Shown: positions 1 to 7,528, counted from the first letter of the stretch. The stretch is 7,795 bases of DNA from Alphaproteobacteria bacterium (GCA_029861675.1 JAOTYV010000235.1:1-7795), one strand, 5' to 3'. Program-made: numbers and translations. The notes: generated by a model not told the origin, from the letters alone.

Positions 1-101
1 TTGGGCGCATCCGGGAAAATTGCCCGGAAAACCGCGCCGGTTGATTGATTGCCGGGCCGCCGATCACCGGTGCTTCACGTCAAGTTGACCCGCGTTGATC
101 G
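1..101. other. Non-coding left edge, downstream of the operon
   Basis: No convincing gene is visible. A short stem-loop (TCCGGG at 10-15, loop 16-22, CCCGGA at 23-28) lies here but has no T-run on either side, so it is a poor terminator. On the minus strand a GTG at 67-65 opens a frame that runs off the left edge (22 codons) after an in-frame stop five codons upstream. It could be the start of the next operon gene, but no ribosome binding site or recognisable motif supports it. Confidence 0.3.
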
Positions 102-890
102 TTATTTCCGCGCGGTCATGGCGGCAAAACAGTCGATTTGGCCTACCCGCACACGCAATACGCCTGCATCGATTTGCCGGAGCCGGCGCAGCCACCACGC
201 CTCCACGACCGCATATCCGGCGGGCGCCACCGCCGCGGCGGCCGTGACCATCCCGTCAATGAACGGCCGTAAAACCGGTGCGTCCGGCCCGGCCAGCCGC
301 CAGTCGCTTCGGCGCGTCTCCACGCGATAGCCGTGCCGGCGCAGGGCCGCGCCCAACCGGTGCGGCGCCGCGCCGCCCAATGCCGGACCGAATCCCTTGT
401 CACGCCGCTGATGGCGGCGGAACCAGCCGAGCACCGCCGGGTCCGCCGGGTCGCCCGGATGCAGGTCGAGCCGGCCGTCGACCGTCAAGGCGATCAAAAC
501 CGGCAACCGGAACCGCGCCACGCGGGCGGCAAAGGCCTCAAGCCAGGCGGCCGACACCAAGTCGCAGAAGGCGGCCGCGGTGACGCCGTCGACGGCGGTG
601 AGATCGAGCGCGCCGAAGTCGCGCGCCAAATCAAGCGCGCGTTTGCGGACCACCGTCCGATCTCGCGCCGCGCCGAGCAAGGCGGTATCGGAATCGACCA
701 GCAGCCAATCCGGATCGATACGCCCGGCGCCCTGCACATACCGCGCATTGGAGCCGGTGCCGGCGGCAAGATCGATCAGCCGCGGCGACGCGGGCAACGC
801 GGCGGCGAATCGGCGCGCCAGCGCCGCCGAGCGCGCCCGGTGATCATGCGGTTCGCGAAGCCCGAGCCAACCGGCATCGAACCCGGTCAT
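102..890 (-). CDS. Class I SAM-dependent methyltransferase (last visible gene of pterin-like operon)
   Basis: Predicted 262-residue soluble methyltransferase of the Rossmann class I type. Motif I reads LIDLAAGTGSNARYV at about residues 38-52, the glycine-rich loop that binds S-adenosylmethionine. The acidic end of the next strand is seen in WLLVDSD (62-68). A later strand, VLIALTVDGRLDL (about 130-143), fits the central sheet. The C-terminal half has no substrate signature I recognise, so the methyl acceptor is unknown. The ATG abuts the TAG of the glycosyltransferase gene with no gap, and a GGGG nine bases before the ATG can serve as ribosome binding site, so co-transcription and coupled translation are likely. 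From context I infer that it methylates the operon's small-molecule product. The class assignment is firm; the role is inference. Confidence 0.85.
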   Translation of the reverse strand: MTGFDAGWLGLREPHDHRARSAALARRFAAALPASPRLIDLAAGTGSNARYVQGAGRIDPDWLLVDSDTALLGAARDRTVVRKRALDLARDFGALDLTAVDGVTAAAFCDLVSAAWLEAFAARVARFRLPVLIALTVDGRLDLHPGDPADPAVLGWFRRHQRRDKGFGPALGGAAPHRLGAALRRHGYRVETRRSDWRLAGPDAPVLRPFIDGMVTAAAAVAPAGYAVVEAWWLRRLRQIDAGVLRVRVGQIDCFAAMTARK

Positions 891-1946
891 CTATTCAAAC
901 CCCAGCGCGGCCGCGAACCGCCGCGCCGCCTCCGGCCAATCGGGCAGCGCGCGTCCCGCCGCCCAGGCGGCGTCGGCCTTGGCGCGGCGCAGTGCCGGGT
1001 CGGCCATGAGTCCGCGCAACGCCGCCGCAAGGGCGCCTGCATCGCCGACCGGGACCAGGCATCCGGCCGCTTCCGGCACCGTTTCGGCGACCGCGCCGGC
1101 GCCGCTCGCGATCACCGGCAGTCCCCGCGCAAGCGCCTCGGCGAAGGCCATGCCGTAGCCTTCGTAGGCCGAGGCCAGCACGAACAGGTCGGCCCCGTCA
1201 TACAGCGCTTCGAGCGACCGCCCGGTGCGGGTACCCGTGAAGCTCACCCGGTCGCCGAGCCCATGCCGCGCGACGGCGTTTTGCACCTGGGTCCAGCACG
1301 CGGCGTCCAGCCCGGTCGGGCCGGCGCAAATCAGCCGCCAATCGAGATCGCGGCACCGATCCAACGCGGCAAGCAAAGTGCGGTGTCCCTTGCGGGGAGT
1401 CACGGAGGCGACGCAGAGCAATGTCAGTCCGTCCGATGCCCCGCCGGTCGCCCGCGGCGCCGGATCGGTGCCTGGCGGCACGACGAAAACCCGCTCGGCC
1501 GGCACGTCGAAATCGGCGAGACGGCGGCGCATCGCCGCACTCGGCACGATGACCGCGTCCGCATGACGCAGCGCCTCCTGCTCGATGTCGAACAACCGCC
1601 GCCGGTCGGCCGCCGTAAGACCGGTTTCGTCAGCCAGGGGATGATGGACCAGCGCCGCGAACCGCAACCGCCCGGCATGCGCCGCCAGCGAGAGCCGGAA
1701 CGCCGGCAGCGCCAATCCGTCGGCCACCACCCGCGCGCCGGCGGGAAACGCGGCGAGAAGCCGGCCGGCGGCGTCTTCGGTGGCGGCCCCGCAATGCGGA
1801 AAATCGCCGTCGAGTTCATGCAGAACCACATCGAGACCCCCGTCGCGCAGCGTGTCGATCACCCGGCGGTCATAAATCGTGCCGCCGGTCCGCCGCGTGA
1901 CCGGGCCCGGATGGATGAAATGGAGGTCGGCAGGCGGCGCGGTCAC
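891..1946 (-). CDS. Family 4 (GT-B) glycosyltransferase
   Basis: 351 residues with the two-lobed GT-B layout of GT4 retaining glycosyltransferases. The start of the C-terminal lobe is seen as LLCVASVTPRKGHRTLLAAL (about 180-199), where the Arg-Lys pair normally contacts the donor phosphates. The EX7E donor-site motif is Glu262/Glu270 in YEGYGMAFAEALARGLPVI. There is no signal peptide or membrane segment, so it is cytoplasmic. The start is GTG: GTGA overlaps the TGA of the upstream PTPS-like gene by four bases, a classic translational-coupling junction. Donor and acceptor cannot be read from sequence. In this operon the acceptor is plausibly a pterin- or pyrimidine-like metabolite rather than a polysaccharide, because no other polysaccharide genes (polymerase, flippase, nucleotide-sugar synthesis) are present. 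That inference is contextual only. Confidence 0.88.
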   Translation of the reverse strand: MTAPPADLHFIHPGPVTRRTGGTIYDRRVIDTLRDGGLDVVLHELDGDFPHCGAATEDAAGRLLAAFPAGARVVADGLALPAFRLSLAAHAGRLRFAALVHHPLADETGLTAADRRRLFDIEQEALRHADAVIVPSAAMRRRLADFDVPAERVFVVPPGTDPAPRATGGASDGLTLLCVASVTPRKGHRTLLAALDRCRDLDWRLICAGPTGLDAACWTQVQNAVARHGLGDRVSFTGTRTGRSLEALYDGADLFVLASAYEGYGMAFAEALARGLPVIASGAGAVAETVPEAAGCLVPVGDAGALAAALRGLMADPALRRAKADAAWAAGRALPDWPEAARRFAAALGFE

Positions 1947-2380
1947 TCGGGCTCGTCGGCCAGATCCGGCGACTCCTCCCGCACCACGCCCCGGTAAGAC
2001 GCCCAGGCATTCGGCGTTTCGCGCAAGGTGACATCGAGCGCCGAGACCGCCGATGCCGCATCGCCGCCGAGCCGCCCCGCGCGCAGCCCTGTCCGGTAGC
2101 GCTCGAAGATTTCCCGCGCCAGCATCTCGGTTGTGGTGTTGCGGCCGTCGAATTCCGGCAGGTCGTCCAAATTCCGGTAGGCGAAGGCATCGATCACCTC
2201 GGCGAGCAACTGCCGGGCCCGGCCGATATCGGCGACGATGCCATTATCGTCGAGCCCGTCGCGGTAAAGTGTCACTTCCACCACATACGTCGCTCCATGC
2301 AGCCGCTGCGCCGGGCCGAATATCTCACCGCGCAGGCTGTGCGCGACCATCATGTTATCGACGACGCAGACACTATACAT
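1943..2380 (-). CDS. 6-pyruvoyl-tetrahydropterin synthase / QueD-fold protein with altered active site
   Basis: 145 residues, the usual size of a single-domain PTPS/QueD (T-fold) protein. Retained family landmarks are an early zinc-type His (His14 in MMVAHSL), the LHG of the HGH motif (His28), the Asn-x-Thr-Thr-Glu segment (NTTTEMLA, 81-88) and the C-terminal substrate-anchoring Glu-Thr (Glu121-Thr122 in LRETPNAWASYRG). By hand alignment to QueD, the catalytic Cys position is Ala24, the third zinc His is Ala30 (HGH has become HGA), and the Asp-His dyad of the LDH motif is Ala67-Tyr68. It is therefore unlikely to act as ordinary QueD or PTPS. I recall similar AHS...GPAQ-LHGATY sequences in other alphaproteobacteria, which suggests a separate subfamily rather than a decayed gene. 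It lies 20 nt after the dehydrogenase gene and overlaps the glycosyltransferase start. Confidence 0.82.
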   Translation of the reverse strand: MYSVCVVDNMMVAHSLRGEIFGPAQRLHGATYVVEVTLYRDGLDDNGIVADIGRARQLLAEVIDAFAYRNLDDLPEFDGRNTTTEMLAREIFERYRTGLRAGRLGGDAASAVSALDVTLRETPNAWASYRGVVREESPDLADEPE

Positions 2381-2400
2381 GGTGGCGTTCGCCTATCGGT

Positions 2401-3352
<952 letters not shown>

Positions 3353-3360
<8 letters not shown>

Positions 3361-4150
3361 CGAAAATGCATTCGAACATGACATCGTCGCCGAGCAGGAA
3401 GCGCCGTACCGGCGGCCGCAAGCCATCCGACAAGGTATCGACCTGCGGCAGCGCAATGCCGGGGCGGCCGGAACCGATGATCAGCGGTGCGATGGTGACC
3501 TGCAACCGGTCGAGGCAAGCGGCTTCGACAAAGCGCGAGACGGTGACGCCGCCGCCTTCGATGAACACCCGCTTGAGCCCGCGTTCCGCCAGGATTTCGC
3601 GGATCGCCATGGGGCACAACCCGGCGCCGCGGCGCGGCACGCCGACCACCGAAGCCGCGCCATGCGCCGCGCCGTCGGCCCGGTCGGTCGCGGTGAGCAA
3701 AAGCGTTTCCGCCGCGCCGTCCTGGAACACCTGATAGGCCCGGCCAAGCCGCCGCTCCGTATCGATCACCACGCGGACCGGATCGGCGCCCGAACACCGC
3801 CGAACGGTCAATCTGGGATCGTCGTGACAGACGGTGCCCGCACCGACGACGACCGCGTCGAACAGGGCCCGCATCCGATGATTGTGCAAAATATCCTCGG
3901 GTCCGGTCACATAGTGCGACGCGCCTTTGGCGGTCGCGATGTGACCGTCAAGGCTTTGGCCGAGATGCGCTACGGCACAGGTCGGCCCGATCGCCAGCAA
4001 CGGTTCATAGAGCGCGCGCAACGGCGACGCGGCATCGTCCGGGCGGCACGGCACGGCGCACGGCGCACTGGCCGACAGCGCCAAAAGCGCGCGCCAATCC
4101 GCGTCGAGACCGGATGACGGGATGGCGCAATCTTGGTCCGCGAGCTGCAT
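3353..4150 (-). CDS. RibD C-terminal-domain reductase (DHFR-like fold), no deaminase domain
   Basis: 265 residues from the ATG at 4150. The region from about residue 57 to the end is a full RibD_C domain: AHLGQSLDGHIA (61-72), the long FDAVVVGAGTVCHDDPRL stretch (97-114), PVRVVID (124-130), RVFIEGGGVTVSRF (194-207) and IAPLIIGSGRPG (220-231). In riboflavin synthesis this domain uses NADPH to reduce the ribosyl side chain of an aminopyrimidinone. The deaminase zinc motifs (HAE, PCxxxC) of bifunctional RibD are missing; the roughly 55 N-terminal residues are not a deaminase. It is probably a specialised paralogue rather than the housekeeping enzyme. An alternative ATG at 4228 adds 26 basic residues; an AGGGG only two bases before it is too close to be convincing, and neither start has a good ribosome binding site. 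First gene of the operon. Confidence 0.85.
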
Positions 4151-4212
4151 GGCCGGTACGATGGCGCGTCCGCCGCTCCGAGGCAAGACGCGAAGAATTG
4201 ATCGGCCGATGA

Positions 4213-4240
4213 TTGAACGGACGGCCATATCCCCTAGACT
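4213..4240 (+). promoter_or_regulatory. Putative sigma70 promoter for the CDP-alcohol phosphatidyltransferase gene
   Basis: TTGAAC (4213-4218) and TAGACT (4235-4240) are separated by 16 bases and match the sigma70 consensus at 4 to 5 and 4 positions. Transcription would start near 4247, giving a leader of about 50 bases before the ATG at 4298. Prediction by eye only. Confidence 0.4.
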
Positions 4241-4275
4241 CGAAACGATGGATCCGCTGCCCGGCCGGCACGGCT

Positions 4276-4304
4276 GTTACAGGATCGGAATTGCCGCATG
4301 TCCA
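4276..4304 (-). promoter_or_regulatory. Putative sigma70 promoter for the minus-strand operon
   Basis: Read on the minus strand, TGGACA (4304-4299) and TGTAAC (4281-4276) are separated by exactly 17 bases, matching the -35 and -10 consensus at 5/6 and 4/6 positions. The start would be near 4269, upstream of both candidate starts of the RibD_C gene (4228 and 4150). The -35 box overlaps the first codons of the divergent gene, so the two promoters would interfere. Prediction by eye only. Confidence 0.42.
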
Positions 4305-5032
4305 CTTCGTCCCTTCGCGCAACTGGAGCCGCGCTTCGCGGCACACCGCTCGGCGCGGCCCCGATCCTCTGCGCCGCCACCGGCTTGCATCTTGCCGCGA
4401 CGGCGGTCCTGCTGCCGCCGGGCCCGGCCTGGATCGTCAGCGGCGCTGCGTTTTTCAGCATCGCAGCGACGGCATACCATTTGATGCCAATCGGCGAAAG
4501 ACGGCGGCCTTTCGGACTTGCCAATGCGGTTACCCTGCTGCGCGCGGGGATGATCGCGGTGCTGCTCGGCATCGCCGCCGTTCCCTCGTCAACCGGCGCC
4601 TGGGCGGTTGCCGGGCTCGCGGCGGCCGCGCTGGCGCTGGACGCCGTTGACGGCCCGATCGCACGGAAAACCCGCCGCGCCAGCGCTTTCGGCGCCCGCT
4701 TCGACATGGAAATCGATGGCTTGTTCGCCCTGACCGCGGCGCTTCTGCTGTGGCGCACCGGGCGGTTGGACGCCTGGATCCTGCTGATCGGCCTGCCGCG
4801 CTATGCCTTTTTGCTGGCAGGCCGCCTGCATGCCCCGCTGCGCCGACCCTTGCCGCCGCGCCAGCGCCGCCGGATGTTGTGCGCGATACAGGGTGTGGCG
4901 CTGGCCACCGCCCTGGCGCCGATCGTGCCGCCGGGCGGCGCAACGCTTGTCGCCGCCCTGGCGCTGCTGCTGATCTGCGGTTCCTTTGCGCTCGATATCC
5001 GCTGGCTGCTGCGCCGCAATCACACGGTCTAG
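4298..5032 (+). CDS. CDP-alcohol phosphatidyltransferase family membrane protein
   Basis: 244 residues, hydrophobic, with about six likely membrane segments (near 29-62, 75-95, 100-117, 141-152, 158-176 and 195-235). The whole CDP-alcohol phosphotransferase signature is present between the second and third thirds: Asp115, Asp118-Gly119, Ala122-Arg123, Gly132, Asp136 and Asp140, with the canonical spacing DxxDGxxARx8GxxxDxxxD. The active site should therefore bind Mg2+ and a CDP-activated lipid or alcohol and be catalytically competent. Which alcohol is joined (glycerol phosphate, inositol phosphate, choline or other) cannot be told. It is divergent from the pterin-like operon. From memory, CDP-alcohol transferases accompany such operons in other alphaproteobacteria, which could mean the product is linked to a phospholipid; this is speculative. 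Its TAG stop lies at the edge of a palindromic element. A GGAA seven bases upstream is a weak ribosome binding site. Confidence 0.88.
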   Translation: MSTSSLRATGAALRGTPLGAAPILCAATGLHLAATAVLLPPGPAWIVSGAAFFSIAATAYHLMPIGERRRPFGLANAVTLLRAGMIAVLLGIAAVPSSTGAWAVAGLAAAALALDAVDGPIARKTRRASAFGARFDMEIDGLFALTAALLLWRTGRLDAWILLIGLPRYAFLLAGRLHAPLRRPLPPRQRRRMLCAIQGVALATALAPIVPPGGATLVAALALLLICGSFALDIRWLLRRNHTV

Positions 5033-5197
5033 CCCGCACTTCTCCTACTCTGCGCGGTCTGCGTCGCGTCCAGGCGGTTGCTCCGCCAGGAGCGGGCCGA
5101 TAAGCGTAGCCCATGCTACGGTTGAGGGCCGCAACGCCGCGGACGGCCGCCTGGGCGCGACCCTGCGGGCGGCGCAGAGTAGGAGAAGTGTGGGCTA
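5030..5197. mobile_element. MITE-like palindromic element with TA flanks
   Basis: Outer arms 5032-5055 and 5172-5195 are 24-base inverted repeats that pair fully if one G·U is allowed (5036 with 5191). A second pair, 5063-5077 with 5147-5161, is 15 bases with one G·U (5069 with 5155). A central hairpin CGTAGC-CCAT-GCTACG lies at 5105-5120. Each end is bounded by TA inside CTAG (5029-5032 and 5195-5198), the target duplication expected of IS630/Tc1-like transposition. No reading frame inside looks coding. The 5' TA plus the first base of the element form the TAG stop of the preceding gene. As RNA it would fold into a long structured hairpin and could act as a 3' end or terminator, though no T-run follows. 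A second copy elsewhere in the genome would be needed to prove mobility. Confidence 0.6.
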
Positions 5198-5218
5198 GGC
5201 ATCATCGGCCGGTGTCTT

Positions 5219-5264
5219 GGCAAATCTTGCCGCCACCCCCGCGGTCCCGGACCGGAATATCCGG
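5219..5264. repeat. Two short palindromes upstream of the sigma54 promoter
   Basis: GGCAA-ATC-TTGCC at 5219-5231 and CCGGA-ATA-TCCGG at 5252-5264. Their centres lie about 88 and 55 bases before the predicted transcription start. They are placed where an enhancer-binding activator of sigma54 RNA polymerase could bind. No specific regulator can be named from the sites. Confidence 0.35.
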
Positions 5265-5286
5265 CGTCTCCCATGAACTGCGCGCA

Positions 5287-5302
5287 TGGCATTTTCCTTG
5301 CA
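5287..5302 (+). promoter_or_regulatory. Sigma54 (RpoN) -24/-12 promoter
   Basis: TGGCATTTTCCTTGCA matches the RpoN consensus TGGCAYRNNNNTTGCW at all positions but one, with the invariant GG (5288-5289) and GC (5300-5301) exactly ten bases apart. Transcription would begin near 5312-5313. The leader would start with a possible hairpin (GATGGA at 5312-5317 with TCCATC at 5325-5330) and reach the ATG at 5351 or 5363. This placement excludes the more upstream ATG at 5273 as start codon. Confidence 0.6.
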
Positions 5303-5319
5303 TTGCATAGGGATGGAGT

Positions 5320-5342
5320 GGAATTCCATCGGCCGGAATTCC
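5320..5342. repeat. Tandem GGAATTCC palindromes in the leader
   Basis: Two copies of the perfect octamer palindrome GGAATTCC, at 5320-5327 and 5335-5342, 15 bases apart start to start, sit between the predicted start of transcription and the start codon. They may be an operator; the first also forms the inner part of a leader hairpin. Function is unknown. Confidence 0.35.
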
Positions 5343-5350
5343 TCGGGGGA

Positions 5351-6124
5351 ATGAAACCAGACATGCCGCTAGCCGCCGCCGCGTCCATCTTACCGTCCAC
5401 GCCCGTCGCGCCGACCGAACCGCGCCGGCTCAGTATCGAAGAACAGGTCGAAGAACTCGCCGTCTATTCCGAATCGGACGACCCGGTCGGCGAGGGCGAC
5501 ATTTGGTATGTGCCCCCCTCCGCGGAAATGTTCGGCACGGATGGATTCACCTTTCGCGATCTGCTCGACATCATCAATCCATTGCAGCACATCCCCGTCG
5601 TCTCGACCGCCTACCGCGCCGCCACCGGCGACACGCTCGATCCGGGCGCCCGCCTGCTGGGCGGCGTCTTGTTCGGCGGCATCGGCGGCTTGGCCGCGGC
5701 TGTCGTCAACGCCGTGGTCGAGCAGGAAACCGGCAACGATATCGGCGGGAATATCGTCGCGGCCCTGACCGGCGACAACGGCAACCCAAAAACTTTACAG
5801 GCGGCCGTACCCCCGGCGCCGATAAAGGCGACGGCCGACGCGGCGCCTCGGCGCGCGGCACCGATCGTTCCGGCCACACCGGCAGGCCTGCCGGCGGACC
5901 CGCTATCGGGGGCCCCACAGTCAGCCAAACCGCATCCCGCGCGGGCGCCGATATCCCTGCTGCCGCGCAGCGCGCCGGTCGACGCGGGTTCCGGTGCCAT
6001 CACCGGCAAGGTCGCAGGCGCCGCACCACCGAACGCCGTTCCCCGGCTGATGATGGACGCGCTCGACAAATACCAAGCCATGAGCCGCGCGCGGCGGGGT
6101 CAGGCACTGGCCGAGGAAATCTAA
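5351..6124 (+). CDS. Conserved hypothetical alphaproteobacterial protein
   Basis: 257 residues from ATG 5351; ATG 5363 (253 residues) is equally possible, with GGGGGA directly before the first and 12 bases before the second. No named family is recognised. Three parts can be seen. An acidic N-terminal region includes LSIEEQVEELAVYSESDD. A core at about residues 65-130 starts with FTFRDLLDIINPLQHIPVVS and continues to a Gly/Ala-rich helix (RLLGGVLFGGIGGLAAAVVNAVVEQETG, split here as RLLGGVLFGGIGG and AAAVVNAVVEQETG). A Pro/Ala-rich, probably disordered tail ends in a short charged helix (LMMDALDKYQAMSRAR). I recall similar cores in other alphaproteobacterial hypothetical proteins. The Gly/Ala helix could be a membrane hairpin, but it is short. 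A sigma54 promoter upstream implies regulated expression. Function unknown. Confidence 0.75.
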   Translation: MKPDMPLAAAASILPSTPVAPTEPRRLSIEEQVEELAVYSESDDPVGEGDIWYVPPSAEMFGTDGFTFRDLLDIINPLQHIPVVSTAYRAATGDTLDPGARLLGGVLFGGIGGLAAAVVNAVVEQETGNDIGGNIVAALTGDNGNPKTLQAAVPPAPIKATADAAPRRAAPIVPATPAGLPADPLSGAPQSAKPHPARAPISLLPRSAPVDAGSGAITGKVAGAAPPNAVPRLMMDALDKYQAMSRARRGQALAEEI

Positions 6125-6301
6125 TACACTGTCAGCGCGGGCCGGGAGTATCGCTTCGGCCGGGCCCAGAGCAAATCCCAAGCGAGCCGAAACGGTTCGC
6201 GACGACGTATTTGCCCATAAACTAAAGAGATAGACCATTTCACTCGAGGCGATTTGAACAAGAAATGGCCTAAGCGGATCAAGGACGGCGGCGCGCGGTC
6301 G

Positions 6302-6814
6302 ATGGACATTCAGGTCTTCGCCAACAATATCTTGCTACTGGACGGCCAGCGGATCGATTGCGCGCTTGGAAGCGGCGGCGTGCGCCGTGGCAAACAGGAA
6401 GGCGACAAGGCGACGCCCGCAGGCTGTTTTACGCTGCGCCGCGTGCTGTATCGCGCCGATCGGCTCGCGCCCCCGGCGACGCGCCTGCCCATCGCCGCGC
6501 TCGCGCCCGATGACGGCTGGTGCGATGCCCCGTCGGACCCGCTTTACAACCGGGCGGTCACGTTGCCCTACCCCGCAAGCCACGAGGTTCTGTGGCGGGA
6601 CGATCCTGTTTACGACCTGATCGTGATCATCGGTCACAATGACGACCCGCCGCAGCCCGGCGCCGGCAGCGCGATCTTCATGCATTGTGCGCGCGAGAAT
6701 TTCGCCCCGACGGAAGGGTGTGTCGCCTTGCGTCAGAGCGACCTGCATCGACTCCTGGAACGCTGCGGCCCTGGCGACCGGCTGTGCGTTTCGAGCGATC
6801 CCGCCCCGCCGTGA
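6302..6814 (+). CDS. YkuD-type L,D-transpeptidase family protein
   Basis: 170 residues from ATG 6302. The C-terminal half carries the YkuD catalytic pattern: IIGHN (109-113), then FMHC with His128, and TEGC with the nucleophile Cys140. GVRRGKQEGDKATPAGCF (26-43) is the typical N-terminal loop of this group. L,D-transpeptidases make or swap 3-3 or lipoprotein links in peptidoglycan through a Cys thioester. Unusually, no signal peptide or anchor is visible, so export is unclear; the short stand-alone members of the family I recall share this. An alternative TTG start at 6254 adds 16 basic residues and no signal sequence. AAGGA about 17 bases before the ATG is a distant ribosome binding site. 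The gene converges on the YggS-family gene with a 7-base gap and no visible terminator. Substrate and location remain open. Confidence 0.85.
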   Translation: MDIQVFANNILLLDGQRIDCALGSGGVRRGKQEGDKATPAGCFTLRRVLYRADRLAPPATRLPIAALAPDDGWCDAPSDPLYNRAVTLPYPASHEVLWRDDPVYDLIVIIGHNDDPPQPGAGSAIFMHCARENFAPTEGCVALRQSDLHRLLERCGPGDRLCVSSDPAPP

Positions 6815-6821
6815 CCGGCGT

Positions 6822-7496
6822 TCAGCCGCGCGGACCGAAGACCCCGGTGCCGACCCGCACCTGCGTTGCGCCGAAGGCGATCGCAACCGGATAATCGGCG
6901 GACATGCCCATGCTCAAAGTCGGCAAATCGTTGCGCCGCGCAATTTCCCGCAGCAGCGCAAAATGCAGCGCCGGTTCCTCGCCGGCCGGCGGGATGCACA
7001 TTAAGCCGCGCACCGGGAGCGCCAGATCATCGACGCATTCGCGGATGAACGCGTCGGCGTCTTCCGGCAGGACCCCGGCTTTCTGAGGCTCGGCGCCGGT
7101 GTTGACTTCGATGAGGCACGCGACCCGGCGCCCCGATGCTTCCATTTCCTTCGCCAAGGCGCGCGCCAACCGCGGCCGGTCGACCGTTTCGATCATGTCG
7201 AACAGCGCGACCGCCTTCTTCACCTTATTGGTCTGTAGCGGCCCGATGAGATGCAGATCGACATCGGGAAAGCGCTCCCGCAACGGCGGCCATTTTTCTT
7301 CCGCTTCCTGAACGCGGTTTTCGCCGAAGGCGCGCTGGCCCGCCGCCAAGGCGGATTCGATGCGTGCCGGCGGCATGGTTTTGCTGACCGCCAGCAGCGC
7401 GACCGCCGCCGGATCGCGCCCCGCCGCGCGCGCGGCTGCCGCGATTTCCGCCGTTACTTCGGCAATTTTCGCCGTAACATCGATGATTCCCGCCAT
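6822..7496 (-). CDS. yggS: YggS/PLPBP-family pyridoxal-5'-phosphate-binding protein
   Basis: 224 residues, full length for the single-domain, alanine-racemase-fold YggS/PROSC family. The PLP-binding Lys is Lys39 in LLAVSKTMP. Family landmarks follow in order: FGENRVQEAEEKW (57-69), HLIGPLQTNKVKKA (82-95), EVNTGAEPQKAG (130-141), LSMGMSADY (194-202), and the phosphate-binding end RVGTGVFGPR (214-223). These proteins bind PLP without a known catalytic activity and maintain vitamin B6 and amino/keto-acid balance in the cytoplasm. The start ATG at 7496 follows a weak GGAT. A terminator-like hairpin on the same strand lies about 33 bases upstream. The gene is a housekeeping neighbour and has no evident link to the pterin-like operon. 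Confidence 0.93.
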   Translation of the reverse strand: MAGIIDVTAKIAEVTAEIAAAARAAGRDPAAVALLAVSKTMPPARIESALAAGQRAFGENRVQEAEEKWPPLRERFPDVDLHLIGPLQTNKVKKAVALFDMIETVDRPRLARALAKEMEASGRRVACLIEVNTGAEPQKAGVLPEDADAFIRECVDDLALPVRGLMCIPPAGEEPALHFALLREIARRNDLPTLSMGMSADYPVAIAFGATQVRVGTGVFGPRG

Positions 7497-7528
7497 TGCG
7501 CTATCCGTGAAACTGAAAGGTTAAGACC

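Noticed and set aside
333..1997. Long plus-strand open frame (554 codons) opposite the glycosyltransferase and methyltransferase genes
   Set aside because: Arg/Pro/Gly-rich translation without any domain; the minus strand holds clear GT4 and methyltransferase motifs. It is an antisense shadow of high-G+C coding DNA.
5273..5350. Upstream ATG (5273) as start of the hypothetical protein
   Set aside because: It lies before the predicted sigma54 transcription start and has no ribosome binding site.
5503..6225. Second plus-strand frame overlapping the hypothetical gene
   Set aside because: Extremely Arg-rich, no motif; it is the +1 frame of a GC-rich gene.
6125..6301. Terminator or promoter between the hypothetical gene and the transpeptidase gene
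   Set aside because: GC-rich short stems near 6140-6165 lack a T-run, and the best -35/-10 pair (near 6200-6225) is too weak to call.
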